Part shown: piece after piece, positions 8,630-17,566 of the stretch | Position numbering within the stretch: the stretch's first letter is position 1 | Layout: each line of letters begins with the position of its first letter | NCBI RefSeq assembly: GCF_003751605.1 | Contig: NZ_RJVJ01000004.1 | Coordinates: 57,321-121,320 of the forward strand | Length of the DNA: 64,000 bases | Source: Kitasatospora cineracea | GTDB taxonomy: Bacteria > Actinomycetota > Actinomycetes > Streptomycetales > Streptomycetaceae | Direction of reading: 5' to 3' | Program-made: the position numbers and the translations under genes | The notes under the pieces: model-generated | Database searches by the model: none | What the model was told of the DNA's origin: nothing | What the model saw: only the letters and a program-made list of their open reading frames with translations

Positions 8630-10093
8630 TCAGGGAGTGCGGGCGGCGGCGCGCCGGAGCGGGCCCCCGACCAGGAGGCCGGTGCCCAGCGCGGTGAGCA
8701 CCAGCAGGACGGCCACCCCCCACAGCGCGGTGGTGAACCCGTACACCGTGCTCTGGGCCCGGTCCGCGCCGGCCGCGAGGTGGCGGGCGGCGGCTTCGGC
8801 GGCGACGGTGTTGAGCACCGCCGTGCCGACCGAGCCGCCGATCTGCTGGGCGGTGGTGTAGAGCGCCGAGGCCGCGCCGGAGTCCGCGGGCGCCACCATC
8901 GCGGTGGCCACCACCATGCAGGTCATCGAGGTGCTGCCCATCCCGAGGCCGGCCAGCAGCAGCGCGGGCAGCACCTGCGCCGGGTACGAGGAGCCGGTGT
9001 CGACCAGGGCCAGCAGGGCGACGCCCGCCGCGGCCACCAGCAGGCCCGGCACCACCGTCCGGCACGGGGCCAGCCGCCCGGCCAGCCGCGCCCCCAGCAT
9101 CACCCCGGCGGTCATCCCCACCGTCAGCGGCAGGATCGACACCCCGGCGGCCACCGCCGAGTCGCCGCGCACCACCTGCAGGTAGTAGGTCAGGAACAGC
9201 AGCAGGCCGAAGACGCCGACCATGCCGAGCGCGGCCACCGCCAGGGCGCCCGCCCGGGCCCGGTCCCGGACCAGCCGGGGCGGGACCAGCGGGTGCGCCG
9301 CCCGGGTCTGCCGGAGCGCGAACAGGGCCAGCAGGACGGCGCCGGCCGCGAACGCGGCGCCCACCGGCGGGCTGGTCCAGCCGGAGCCCTCGGACCGGGC
9401 GAAGCCGAGCACCAGCACGGTCAGCCCGCCGCAGCCCAGCAGCGCCCCGGGCACGTCCAGCCGGACCGGCCCCCGGCCGCCGGGGTCGCGCAGCACCCGC
9501 AGCCCGGCCGCGACGGCGGCCAGCGCGATCGGCACGTTCACGTACATGCACCAGCGCCAGTCCAGGTACTCGGTGAGCAGGCCGCCCGCGATCAGCCCGC
9601 CGGCCGAGCCGGCCCCGGAGATCGCGCCCAGCACCCCGAAGGCCCGGCCGCGCTCGCCGGGCTCGGTGAAGGTCGCCACCACCAGCGAGATCGCCGAGGG
9701 GGTCAGCAGCGCCGCGAAGGCGCCCTGCGCGGCCCGGGCGGCCAGCAGGGCGGCGGGGACGGTGGCCGCGCCGCCCAGCGCCGAGGCCGCGGCGAAGCCG
9801 AGCAGCCCGGTGACGAAGGCGCGCTTGCGGCCGACGACGTCGACCACCCGGCCGCCGAGCAGCAGCAGGCCGCCCAGCGCCAGGGTGTAGGCGGTGACGA
9901 CCCACTGCCGGCTGCCGTCGCCCAGGCCCAGGTCCCGCTGGGCCGAGGGCAGCGCGATGTTGACGATGGTGCCGTCCAGCAGCACGGTCAGCTGGGCGGC
10001 GGCGATCACGGCCAGTGCCCACCAGCGCAGCGGGTCGGGGGCGGGCGGGCCCGGCCGGACGGGGCCCGGCGGGGCGGCGACGGGGGCGCTCAC
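8630..10093 (-). CDS. DHA2-family MFS exporter (14-TM drug:H+ antiporter type)
   Basis: A 487-aa membrane protein of the EmrB/QacA family. The first helix carries LTVLLDGTIVNIALPSAQ, the hallmark of DHA2 transporters, and loop motif GGRVVDVVGRKRAF follows helix 2; hydrophobic segments fit about 14 helices. It probably exports the pathway product or protects against reactive intermediates. The GTG start at 10093 overlaps the stop of the CreD-like gene by four bases (GTGA), which argues for translational coupling. Confidence 0.9.
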   Translation of the reverse strand: MSAPVAAPPGPVRPGPPAPDPLRWWALAVIAAAQLTVLLDGTIVNIALPSAQRDLGLGDGSRQWVVTAYTLALGGLLLLGGRVVDVVGRKRAFVTGLLGFAAASALGGAATVPAALLAARAAQGAFAALLTPSAISLVVATFTEPGERGRAFGVLGAISGAGSAGGLIAGGLLTEYLDWRWCMYVNVPIALAAVAAGLRVLRDPGGRGPVRLDVPGALLGCGGLTVLVLGFARSEGSGWTSPPVGAAFAAGAVLLALFALRQTRAAHPLVPPRLVRDRARAGALAVAALGMVGVFGLLLFLTYYLQVVRGDSAVAAGVSILPLTVGMTAGVMLGARLAGRLAPCRTVVPGLLVAAAGVALLALVDTGSSYPAQVLPALLLAGLGMGSTSMTCMVVATAMVAPADSGAASALYTTAQQIGGSVGTAVLNTVAAEAAARHLAAGADRAQSTVYGFTTALWGVAVLLVLTALGTGLLVGGPLRRAAARTP

Positions 10094-11526
10094 GAGGTGT
10101 CCTTCCCGGTCGGGGGGCCCGGCCGGGTGCGGCCGGCGGCCAGCGCCCGGTCGACCAGCGGGCCGGCCAGGCCGGTGTACCCGGCCGGGTCGAGCAGGGC
10201 GGCCAGTTCGGCGGGGGTGAGCGCGCCGGCGGCCTCGGGGGTCTCGGCGAGGACGTCGGCCAGCGGGCGGCCGGTGCCGGCCGCCCGGGCCGAGGCCGCG
10301 GTCAGCAGGTCCCGGGCGGCGGCCTTGCCCAGCCGGGGGGCCAGCGCGGCCGAGACGCGTTCGGAGACCAGCAGGCCGCCGGTCGCTGCCAGGTTGGTCC
10401 GCATCCGGTCGGGGTGGACGGCCAGGCCGCGGACCAGTTCCACCGCGGTGTGCGCCGCGCCGCCGGTCAGTCGCAGGCACTCGCGCAGCGGCTGCCACTC
10501 GGCGTGCCACACCCCGGCCGAGCGCTCGTCCTCGTGCGGCAGGCACTGGACCAGCACCGAGGCGAGCGCGGGCACCTGGAGCGCGGCCGAGCGGATCAGG
10601 GTGGCCAGCACGGGGTTGCGCTTGTGCGGCATCGCCGAGGAGGCGCCGCGGCCCGCGCCGCCGGGTTCGGCCACCTCGCCGATCTCGGTGCGGGCCAGCA
10701 CCAGCACGTCGGCGGCGATCTTGCCCAGCGCGCCGGCGGTGTGCGCGAGCGCCGCGCCGAGGTCGGCGACCGGGGTGCGCAGCGCGTGCCAGGGCAGCAC
10801 CGGGACGGCCAGCCCGGTCTCCGCGGCGAACGCGGCGACCAGGCGTTCCAGCAGGTCGGCCGGGTCGGCGTCCGGCCCGGCGTACTGGAGGTAGCCGGCC
10901 AGGGTGCCGGCCGCGCCGCCCAGCGAGACCGGCAGCCCGGTCGCGGCGAGGCGCTCCAGGCGGTCGGCGGAGTCCAGGACCAGCAGGCGCCAGCCGGCCG
11001 CCTTCAGTCCGAAGGTGGTGGGCACGGCGTGCAGGGCGAGGGTGCGGCCGGCCATCGGGGTGTCCCGGTGCTCGGCGGCCAGCTCGCCCAGGGCGTCGGC
11101 CGCGGCCCGCAGGTCGGCGGTGATCAGGCGCAGGGCGCGGGCCGCGACCAGCATCGCGCCGGTGTCGAGGACGTCCTGGCTGGTGGAGCCCCGGTGCACG
11201 TACTCGGCGGCCTCGGGCGAGCGGGCCGCCACCACCGCGGTCAGCGCCTTGACCAGGCCGACCACCGGGTTGGCGGTCTCCCGGGCGGCCAGCGCCAGCG
11301 CGCGCACGTCCAGGTGCTCGGCCCGGGCGGCCGCGCCGATCGCGGCGGCGGCCGCGGCCGGGACGGTCCCGCAGCGGGCCTGGGCGCGGGCCAGGGCGGC
11401 CTCGGCGTCGAGCATCGCCTGCAGCCAGGCCGGGTCGCCGACGGCCGCCTCGACGGGGGTGCCGGCCCGGACCGGGGAGAGCAGGCCCGCGTCCTGGAAG
11501 CCGTCGGCCGGCCGGTCCGCGCTCAC
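10090..11526 (-). CDS. creD: CreD-like nitrosuccinate lyase (fumarase/adenylosuccinate lyase superfamily)
   Basis: A 478-aa member of the aspartase/fumarase superfamily with the signature SSAMPHKRNPV near residue 300. The closest functional picture is CreD of cremeomycin biosynthesis (FzmL in fosfazinomycin), which splits nitrosuccinate into fumarate and nitrous acid; cycloisomerases of the carboxymuconate type share the fold. The pairing decides the call: it overlaps by GTGA the CreE-like oxidase gene, as the two genes are paired in nitrite-forming cassettes. Nitrous acid would feed N-N bond or diazo formation. Start is GTG 11526. A muconate cycloisomerase is the main alternative but has no pathway partner here. 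Confidence 0.83.
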   Translation of the reverse strand: MSADRPADGFQDAGLLSPVRAGTPVEAAVGDPAWLQAMLDAEAALARAQARCGTVPAAAAAAIGAAARAEHLDVRALALAARETANPVVGLVKALTAVVAARSPEAAEYVHRGSTSQDVLDTGAMLVAARALRLITADLRAAADALGELAAEHRDTPMAGRTLALHAVPTTFGLKAAGWRLLVLDSADRLERLAATGLPVSLGGAAGTLAGYLQYAGPDADPADLLERLVAAFAAETGLAVPVLPWHALRTPVADLGAALAHTAGALGKIAADVLVLARTEIGEVAEPGGAGRGASSAMPHKRNPVLATLIRSAALQVPALASVLVQCLPHEDERSAGVWHAEWQPLRECLRLTGGAAHTAVELVRGLAVHPDRMRTNLAATGGLLVSERVSAALAPRLGKAAARDLLTAASARAAGTGRPLADVLAETPEAAGALTPAELAALLDPAGYTGLAGPLVDRALAAGRTRPGPPTGKDTS

Positions 11527-13496
11527 GCGCCGGCCCCCGTCCCGGTCGCGGCCGCGGCGGCCGCCCGGGCGGCCGGCCGGGCGGGCAGGGCGAGGACCGC
11601 GGCGGCGATGGCGTCGGAGTCCTCGAGGGTGACGGAGCCGACCCCGGGGCGGATGCCGGCGGCCGTCACCCAGTGCACGGCCTCGGTGGGGACGCCGTAG
11701 GCGAAGCGCCGCGGGTGCGGCACGCCCCGGGCGTCCAGCAGGTGGTAGGGCCGCTCGGAGACGGCCAGGCCGCCGGTCTCGTAGGACGCGCCGCCGGTGC
11801 CGGGCACCCGGTGCGGGGCGGCCCGGCCGGTGAGCAGCAGGTGGCGCATCAGCGGGTCGGCGGTGCGGCGCAGGTCGGTCTCGGGCAGCCGGGCCTCGAT
11901 CAGCACCTCGGCCCGGACGTCCAGGTCGGGGACGGCGGTGGAGGTGGCGGTGAAGCGGCCGGTGCGCTCGTCGGCGGTGATCCGCGGGGCGGGGCCGACG
12001 ACGTCCAGGACGCCGGCGTCGATCAGGGCGGCCAGTTCCTCGATCCGGGAGGCCGGCGGGCCGATCGACAGGTAGGCGTTGAGCGGGGTGTACCAGCGGT
12101 CCAGTTCGTCGCGGTGCGAGTCGGCGTCCAGTCCGGCGTGGTCGACGGCGATCCGCAGTTCGTTGCGCAGGTCCCGCAGGACGTCCAGGGCGGCCTTGAA
12201 CGGGCCGCTGAGGTTGCCCTGGCGGGCCCGGCGGACGTCCTCGTCGAGGTAGTCGCGCAGCCAGGCGCGGAACTCGGCGAGGCCGGCGAAGGTCCGGCCG
12301 GCGTGCGGGCGGGCGACCAGGTCCCAGTCCCAGCGCTCGGCGGGGGCGATCCCGGCCGCGTCCAGCAGCCGCTCCTCCTCGGCGTCGGAGCCGGCCCGCA
12401 GGAAGTCCCCGGCGAACGCGGCGGCGGCCCCGGCCGGGGCGCGGCCGGCCAGCAGGGTCTCGTAGTAGACGGTGCGCACCTCCTTGGAGACCAGCGGCCA
12501 CAGCTCGGCGGCGAACCGGACCGGCTGCCCGCGGCGGACCCGCTCGCGCAGCCCGGTGACGTGCTCGACGGTGAGCAGCCGGGGGCGGTAGCGGCCGTGC
12601 GGGCCCTTCTCGTTGTCGCCGCGCGCCTGGTGCGGCACGCCGCGGCGGGAGCCGGCGTACAGCCGGGGCTCGTTGCCGGAGGGCCGGTAGACCAGCCGGC
12701 CGCCGACCCGTTCGAACACGCCGCCGCGGGCGTGCGTGAACAGTGCCAGGTAGTCGAAGAAGTTCAGTCCCAGGCCGCGCAGCAGCACGGTCTGGCCCGG
12801 CCGCACCCCGGACAGGTCGGCGTCGGCCGGGTTGGCCGGGGCGAGGTAGGTCAGGCCGTGCCGGGCGGCGAAGTCCGCCAGGCTCCGCTCGGTGTCGGAG
12901 GCGACCAGGTCGACGTGGCCCTGGGCCAGCACCACGGCGTCCAGGCCGGTCAGCCGGGTGCCGTCGGCGAGCTGCACGCTCTGGGCGCCGTCCGGTCCCC
13001 CGTCCTGCAGGGCCACGGCGCGCGCGGTGTGCACCCGCACCTCGGTGTGCGCGGCGGCGCCCGCCGTGACCTGCCGGAACACCCAGGACAGGTACTGGCC
13101 GTAGAGCGCGCGGGTGGGGTAGGTGTCCGGGCCGAGGTCGCGGGCCTCGGCGAGGGTCTCGTCGTCGTAGGGCTCGCCCGTGCCGGGGGTGAGGGCGCTC
13201 GGCCCCAGGGCCTTGGCCCACTGGTACAGGCTCGGCCCCTCCTCCAGCGGCCCGGCGATGGCGACGCTGGCGTCGGTGTAGACGGTGACCTGCGAGGCGA
13301 CGGTGTTCATCAGCAGGTGCCGGGACTGCGAGGGCCGCCAGACCCGGCCGGCGCCCGGCGGGTCCGGGTCGACGACGTGCACGGTGAGCCGGTCCCACCG
13401 GGGGGTGCGGCGTTCCTGCGCGCAGATCCGTTCGAGTACGGACAGTCCGCGCGGGCCGGCGCCGACGAGGCACACTTCGATACGTCCGCTGGACAC
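11523..13496 (-). CDS. creE: CreE-like flavin monooxygenase oxidising aspartate to nitrosuccinate
   Basis: A 657-aa FAD/NAD(P)-binding protein of the NAD_binding_9 type: the N-terminal fold reads EVCLVGAGPRGLSVLERI, followed by the GAGRVWRPSQSRHLLMNT region typical of the family. Length and partner match CreE/FzmM, which oxidise L-aspartate three times to nitrosuccinate for the lyase encoded next. It is first in the leftward nitrite operon (oxidase, lyase, MFS, gamma-glutamyl hydrolase). GTG 13496 is chosen because GGAG lies seven bases upstream; an in-frame GTG at 13535 lacks a ribosome binding site and would add 13 residues before the dinucleotide fold. Confidence 0.83.
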   Translation of the reverse strand: MSSGRIEVCLVGAGPRGLSVLERICAQERRTPRWDRLTVHVVDPDPPGAGRVWRPSQSRHLLMNTVASQVTVYTDASVAIAGPLEEGPSLYQWAKALGPSALTPGTGEPYDDETLAEARDLGPDTYPTRALYGQYLSWVFRQVTAGAAAHTEVRVHTARAVALQDGGPDGAQSVQLADGTRLTGLDAVVLAQGHVDLVASDTERSLADFAARHGLTYLAPANPADADLSGVRPGQTVLLRGLGLNFFDYLALFTHARGGVFERVGGRLVYRPSGNEPRLYAGSRRGVPHQARGDNEKGPHGRYRPRLLTVEHVTGLRERVRRGQPVRFAAELWPLVSKEVRTVYYETLLAGRAPAGAAAAFAGDFLRAGSDAEEERLLDAAGIAPAERWDWDLVARPHAGRTFAGLAEFRAWLRDYLDEDVRRARQGNLSGPFKAALDVLRDLRNELRIAVDHAGLDADSHRDELDRWYTPLNAYLSIGPPASRIEELAALIDAGVLDVVGPAPRITADERTGRFTATSTAVPDLDVRAEVLIEARLPETDLRRTADPLMRHLLLTGRAAPHRVPGTGGASYETGGLAVSERPYHLLDARGVPHPRRFAYGVPTEAVHWVTAAGIRPGVGSVTLEDSDAIAAAVLALPARPAARAAAAAATGTGAGA

Positions 13497-13614
13497 AGGG
13501 GCACTCCGCTCCGCGAGTCGGGCTGGTCCCGCCACGGTCGACGGCGGCGCTCAATCAGTGCTCGGATTCCGGTGGAAACGCCGTGAAGGAATGCTCGGGG
13601 ACCCGGAACGCGGA

Positions 13615-13647
13615 GCACCCCCCGGGCCGGCGGGGCCCGGGGGGTGC
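13615..13647 (-). terminator. 14-bp perfect hairpin after the regulator gene
   Basis: Bases 13615-13628 pair perfectly with 13634-13647 (5-nt loop), 38 bases beyond the regulator stop. It separates the long ferredoxin-to-regulator transcript from the nitrite operon, whose promoter must lie between here and 13496. Confidence 0.7.
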
Positions 13648-13684
13648 GGGGGGCGGGGAGGGACGGGCACCGGAGGGTGCGGGC

Positions 13685-14437
13685 CTACCCCTCGCCCAGC
13701 ATGAAGCCGACGCCCCGGACGGTCACGATCCAGCCGCTGCCGCCCAGCTTGCCGCGCAGGCTGCTGACGTGGGTGTCGACGGTGCGCCGCGACCAGGAGC
13801 CGCCCCACACCTGCTGGAGCAGCTGCTTGCGGGGCACCACGGTGTCCGGGTGCTGGGCCAGCAGGCACAGCAGGTCGAACTCCTTGCGGGTGAGCGGGAC
13901 CCGCGCCCCGCCCACGCTCACCTCGCGCGAGCCGACGTCGATCCGCAGCCGGCCGTGCCGGATCTCCTGGGCCCCCGCGGCCAGCGGCTGCCACCGGGTG
14001 CGGCGCATCGCCGCCTCGATCCGGGCCGCCAGCTCGCGGAACCGGTAGGGCTTGGTGACGTAGTCGTCCGCGCCCGCCTGCAGGCCCAGCACGCAGTCGA
14101 TCTCGGACTGCCGGGCGGTCAGGATGATCACCGGGACGCGGCTGGTCGCCCGGATCGCCCGGCAGACCTCCAGGCCGTCCAGGTCGGGCAGGTCGAGGTC
14201 GAGCAGCACCAGGTCGGCGCTCCCGTACGCCTGCAGGGCCGCCCCGCCCTGCCGCACGCCCACCGGGTCGTGGCCGTGCCGGCGCAGCTGGTCGGCCAGC
14301 GCGTCGTCGCCGCCGCCGTCCACCACCAGGATCCGCCGCCCGATCACCCCGGGCAGCGGGCGGACCGCGTCCCGGCCGGGGCCGGCCGGGACGGGTGCGT
14401 ACGGTTCCAGCAGGGCTGGTGCCTGGAGCTGACTCAT
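13685..14437 (-). CDS. OmpR/PhoB-type response regulator with atypical acidic pocket
   Basis: A 250-aa protein: a 30-residue N-terminal extension, a receiver domain (about 35-150) and a C-terminal winged-helix Trans_reg_C domain (about 160-248, ending VDTHVSSLRGKLG...VRGVGFML). The phosphoacceptor aspartate (D80, in LVLLDLDLP) and the lysine (VTKPYR) are present, but the metal-binding acidic pair normally seen as DDE/DD after the first strand reads DGGG. Such receivers occur in cluster-situated regulators like JadR1, which respond to pathway products rather than to a kinase. No sensor kinase is encoded nearby. It is last in the hydrazine-cassette operon and probably controls the aromatic cluster. 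Confidence 0.85.
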   Translation of the reverse strand: MSQLQAPALLEPYAPVPAGPGRDAVRPLPGVIGRRILVVDGGGDDALADQLRRHGHDPVGVRQGGAALQAYGSADLVLLDLDLPDLDGLEVCRAIRATSRVPVIILTARQSEIDCVLGLQAGADDYVTKPYRFRELAARIEAAMRRTRWQPLAAGAQEIRHGRLRIDVGSREVSVGGARVPLTRKEFDLLCLLAQHPDTVVPRKQLLQQVWGGSWSRRTVDTHVSSLRGKLGGSGWIVTVRGVGFMLGEG

Positions 14438-14525
14438 GCCTCCCCCGAAAGGTCCTGCACGGCCCGTGTCGTGGCGGTCGCGCCGACGCTACCGACGCGC
14501 GGTCGAGCCCCGGTACAGCGCCGGC

Positions 14526-15569
14526 TCAGACCGTGTACACCCGGGTCGCGGAGCGGTTCGGGTCGCCGGGGCGCAGGTGCAGCTCGCCCTCCGCGGGGAA
14601 CATCACCACGCTCGCCACCGTCCGCTCGATCCGGAAGTCGCCGTGGTCGGCGATGCACACCGGCGGGCGGGAGAGCACCGCGAAGTGCTCCTCGGCGCCG
14701 GCCCGCGGGTCCAGCCCGGCCAGCCCGTCGGCCGCCGCGGCCAGCCGCCCGTCGGAGGAGATCCGGTCGAAGGCGCTCTGCCGGTCGGCCGGAACGAAAT
14801 CCGGGTGCAGGTAGTGGTTGGTGTGCACGGCCTCCCGCGAGGGGTGCTCGTTCAACCGCAGCCCGGTGCCCTGCAGTTCGACGCTGACCGCCCGCTCCCG
14901 GTCGGCCAGGACGAGGTTGCGGGAGCTGGAGAGGGTCAGGCCGGACAGCAGCTTCAGCGCCCCGTCCACGTCGGCGGCCTCGTCCAGCAGGTGGCGGATC
15001 GCCAGGTACGGGGTGACGCCCGGGCGCCACCGGCCGTCGGTGACCAGGTTGATGCCGATCGCCAGCCCGTCGCTGTTGAGGCCCAGGTAGCCGAGCAGGC
15101 CGGCGAAGCCGATCACCAGCACCCGGCGCGGCGAGCCGGCCCGGGCCAGGTGCACCACCTCGAGGTGGGAGTCCAGGTCCGCGTTCAGGTCCACGGTCTG
15201 CGCCAGCACCGGCCGGGTGCCCGGGCCGGTGCGCGCGTAGGTGGTGCAGTCCCCCCCGGTGGGCACCCGGTGGTGGCTCATCACCTCGCGGCGCAGCTGC
15301 AGCAGCCAGGCCTCCTCCTCGGAGATCCCGGCGCCCTCGGCCAGGCCCGCGACCTCCTCGGCGAGGTCGGGCAGCGCGGCGGTGATCTCGGCCCGGTAGT
15401 CGGCGATGGTGGGCCGCAGCCCGGCCAGCGTCACCGGCTCGTCGACCAGCCGGCCCAGCCGGGCCAGCCCGTCGTCGAGGAAGGCGCGCAGCCCGGCCGC
15501 GACCGCTTCGCCGTGGGCCCGCCCCAGCTCCCGGGGGGAGCCGGCGGCCCGGACGTGGGTGACGCTCAT
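14526..15569 (-). CDS. C45-type Ntn hydrolase / acyltransferase (penicillin-acyltransferase-like)
   Basis: A 347-aa protein resembling acyl-CoA:6-aminopenicillanate acyltransferase. Expected processing site and nucleophile: TGGDC-TTYA with Cys108, which becomes the N-terminal residue after self-cleavage. Downstream motifs GLLGYLGLNSDGLAIGINLV and HTNHYLHPDF fit the family. Ntn enzymes hydrolyse or transfer amides, so within this operon it may hydrolyse or move an acyl/glutamyl hydrazide; that is inference. ATG 15569 overlaps the GNAT stop (ATGA), indicating coupled translation. Confidence 0.8.
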   Translation of the reverse strand: MSVTHVRAAGSPRELGRAHGEAVAAGLRAFLDDGLARLGRLVDEPVTLAGLRPTIADYRAEITAALPDLAEEVAGLAEGAGISEEEAWLLQLRREVMSHHRVPTGGDCTTYARTGPGTRPVLAQTVDLNADLDSHLEVVHLARAGSPRRVLVIGFAGLLGYLGLNSDGLAIGINLVTDGRWRPGVTPYLAIRHLLDEAADVDGALKLLSGLTLSSSRNLVLADRERAVSVELQGTGLRLNEHPSREAVHTNHYLHPDFVPADRQSAFDRISSDGRLAAAADGLAGLDPRAGAEEHFAVLSRPPVCIADHGDFRIERTVASVVMFPAEGELHLRPGDPNRSATRVYTV

Positions 15570-16171
15570 ACCGCGGCGGCCGCCTTCTTCGGTCCGGCGG
15601 CCAGCGCCTCGCGCACGCCCGGCCACTCGGCGCGCAGGATGCTGTAGAAGACCGCGTCCCGGCGGCGCCCGCCCGGCATGTAGTTGAAGCTGCGCAGCAC
15701 GCCCTCCTCGGTGGCGCCGATGTTGCGCAGCCCCTTGCGGGCCTGGACGTTCAGCTCGTCGGTCTTGAACTCGACCCGCTCGGCCTCCAGCACCTCGAAG
15801 GCGTGCCGCAGCAGCAGCAGCTTCGCCCAGTGGTTGATGCCCTTGCCGCGGAAGTCGTGGCCCAGCCAGGACGCCCCGATCTCCAGCCGGCGGTCCTTCT
15901 CGGCGAAGCCGAGCAGGCTCATGCTGCCCGCGACCCGGCCGCTGCGCAGGTCGGTGATGACGTAGACGGCGCGGCGCCCGGCGGTGTGCTCGGCGAGGTT
16001 GGAGTCGAAGAACCCGTCGAAGTCGGAGTCGCCGACGACCACGGTGAAGTACCGCCAGATCTCCGGGTCGAGGGCCACGGCCCGGATGCCGGCCCGGTCC
16101 GCCTCGCTGATCGGGGTGAGCCGCACGTGCTCGTCCTCGAGGACGGCGGAGAGGTGATCGGACCAGCTCAT
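15566..16171 (-). CDS. GNAT N-acetyltransferase (RimJ/RimL type), candidate hydrazine acetylase
   Basis: A 201-aa GNAT-fold protein: VRLTPISEADRAGIRAV at the start, and WLGHDFRGKGINHWAKLLLLRHAFE carrying the acetyl-CoA pyrophosphate loop (R/Q-x-x-G-x-G, here RGKGIN), then ERVEFKTDELNVQARKGLRNIGATEEGVLR. In fosfazinomycin biosynthesis an acetyltransferase of the hydrazine cassette (FzmQ, from memory) acetylates the hydrazine unit; the position between the Ntn hydrolase and the lyase supports a similar job. A general protein N-acetyltransferase is less likely in this setting. Confidence 0.8.
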   Translation of the reverse strand: MSWSDHLSAVLEDEHVRLTPISEADRAGIRAVALDPEIWRYFTVVVGDSDFDGFFDSNLAEHTAGRRAVYVITDLRSGRVAGSMSLLGFAEKDRRLEIGASWLGHDFRGKGINHWAKLLLLRHAFEVLEAERVEFKTDELNVQARKGLRNIGATEEGVLRSFNYMPGGRRRDAVFYSILRAEWPGVREALAAGPKKAAAAV

Positions 16172-16243
16172 GTTCGGGCTCCGGTGGTGGGTTCGGCGGG
16201 GGGACGATGGCCAGTGTGCGGCGGCCCGGAGGGGCTTCCAAGG

Positions 16244-17530
16244 TCATTCGACCCGGTCACGAAGCATCTCCAAGCGCTTGTGGATCACGTGGTGGTTGAC
16301 CAGGAAGGCCTCCGGCTCGCGCGGGGCGGCCTCGATGCCCTCCTCGCGCAGGGCCTCGCCGAAGTTCTGCCCGTACTCGGAGGTCCGCTTGGCCGCGGCC
16401 TGCACCGCCCGGTACGCCCGGTCGCGCTCCACCCCGGCCTCCAGCAGCTCCACCAGCACCGAGGAGCTGCACACCAGGCCGTGGGTCTCGGCGATGTTGG
16501 CCCGCATCCGGCCCGCGTCGACGGCCAGGTTCTCCAGCAGCTGGACGGCCTTGGCGGCCTGGTAGTGGGCGACGGTCAGCGCGTCGGGCAGCAGCACCTT
16601 CTCCACCGCCTGGTGCGCCAGGTCCCGCTCGTGCCACAGCGCGACGTTCTCCAGCGCGGTGGTCGCGTACCCGCGCAGCAGCCGGGCCAGGCCGCACAGC
16701 AGCTCGCTGCCGGTCGGGTTGGCCTTGTGCGGCATCGCGCTGGAGCCCTGGTAGCCGGCCGTGCGCCGCTCCTCGACCTCGCGGACCTCGGTGCGCTGCA
16801 GCAGCCGCAGCTCCAGCGCGATCTGCTCGATGCAGGAGCCGAGCGCCGCCACCGCCTGCAGCAGCTGGGCGTGCCGGTCGCGGGCGACCACCTGGGTCGG
16901 GGACAGCTCGATGCCCAGCCCGAGCCGCTCGCACACGTACTCCTCGACCGCCGGGTCGATCAGCGCGTACGTGCCGACCGAGCCGGAGACGGTGCCCACC
17001 GCGACCGCCTCGCGGGCCGCGGCCAGCCGCTGCAGCGAGCGGTCGACGGCGAAGGCGAAGCCGCCCAGCTTGTGGCCCAGCGTGGTGGGCTCGGCGTGGA
17101 TGCCGTGGGTGCGGCCCACCATCACGGTGTCCCAGTGCTCGAAGGACCGGTCGACCAGGACGGTCCGCAGCCGCTGCGCGGTGCCGGACAGCACGTCGAC
17201 GGCCCGGCCCAGGGTGTGGCCCAGCGCGGTGTCCACCAGGTCGTAGCTGGTCATCCCGAGGTGCACCCAGCGGGCCGAGGACTCCGGCATCTGCTCGCAG
17301 TACGCGGTGAGGAAGGAGAGCACCTCGTGGTCGCGGTCCTGCTGGATCTCGGCGACCCGCTCCGGCCGCGGCACCGCGGCCGCCCGCATGTCGTCGAGCA
17401 CCGCCGCGGGCACCCGGCCCAGCTGCACCTGCGCCTCGGTGGCCAGGATCTCGACCCGGACGTAGGTCTCGTACCGGGCCTCGTCCGAGAAGAGCTCCGC
17501 CATCTCGGGGAGCGTGAAACGAGGAATCAT
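16244..17530 (-). CDS. Adenylosuccinate-lyase-like enzyme of the hydrazine cassette (FzmR/KinM-like)
   Basis: A 428-aa lyase with signature GSSAMPHKANPTGSE near residue 265 and the PurB-like start MIPRFTLPEMAELFSDEARYETYVRVEILA. True PurB acts in purine synthesis, but this copy sits between a glutamine-synthetase-like ligase and an acetyltransferase. In fosfazinomycin/kinamycin clusters a PurB homologue eliminates fumarate from a hydrazinosuccinate-type intermediate to free the (acetyl)hydrazine. That reaction fits here and would use the same superfamily fold as the CreD-like protein. Rejecting it as housekeeping PurB rests on context. Confidence 0.83.
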   Translation of the reverse strand: MIPRFTLPEMAELFSDEARYETYVRVEILATEAQVQLGRVPAAVLDDMRAAAVPRPERVAEIQQDRDHEVLSFLTAYCEQMPESSARWVHLGMTSYDLVDTALGHTLGRAVDVLSGTAQRLRTVLVDRSFEHWDTVMVGRTHGIHAEPTTLGHKLGGFAFAVDRSLQRLAAAREAVAVGTVSGSVGTYALIDPAVEEYVCERLGLGIELSPTQVVARDRHAQLLQAVAALGSCIEQIALELRLLQRTEVREVEERRTAGYQGSSAMPHKANPTGSELLCGLARLLRGYATTALENVALWHERDLAHQAVEKVLLPDALTVAHYQAAKAVQLLENLAVDAGRMRANIAETHGLVCSSSVLVELLEAGVERDRAYRAVQAAAKRTSEYGQNFGEALREEGIEAAPREPEAFLVNHHVIHKRLEMLRDRVE

Positions 17531-17566
17531 GAGACAGCCTTACCTCTGTGGTGGAGTGACGGACGC

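Noticed and set aside
16244..17530. Housekeeping purB
   Set aside because: It lies inside a seven-gene biosynthetic operon with a glutamine-synthetase-like ligase and acetyltransferase; the cassette context favours a specialised lyase, though only a phylogeny could settle it.
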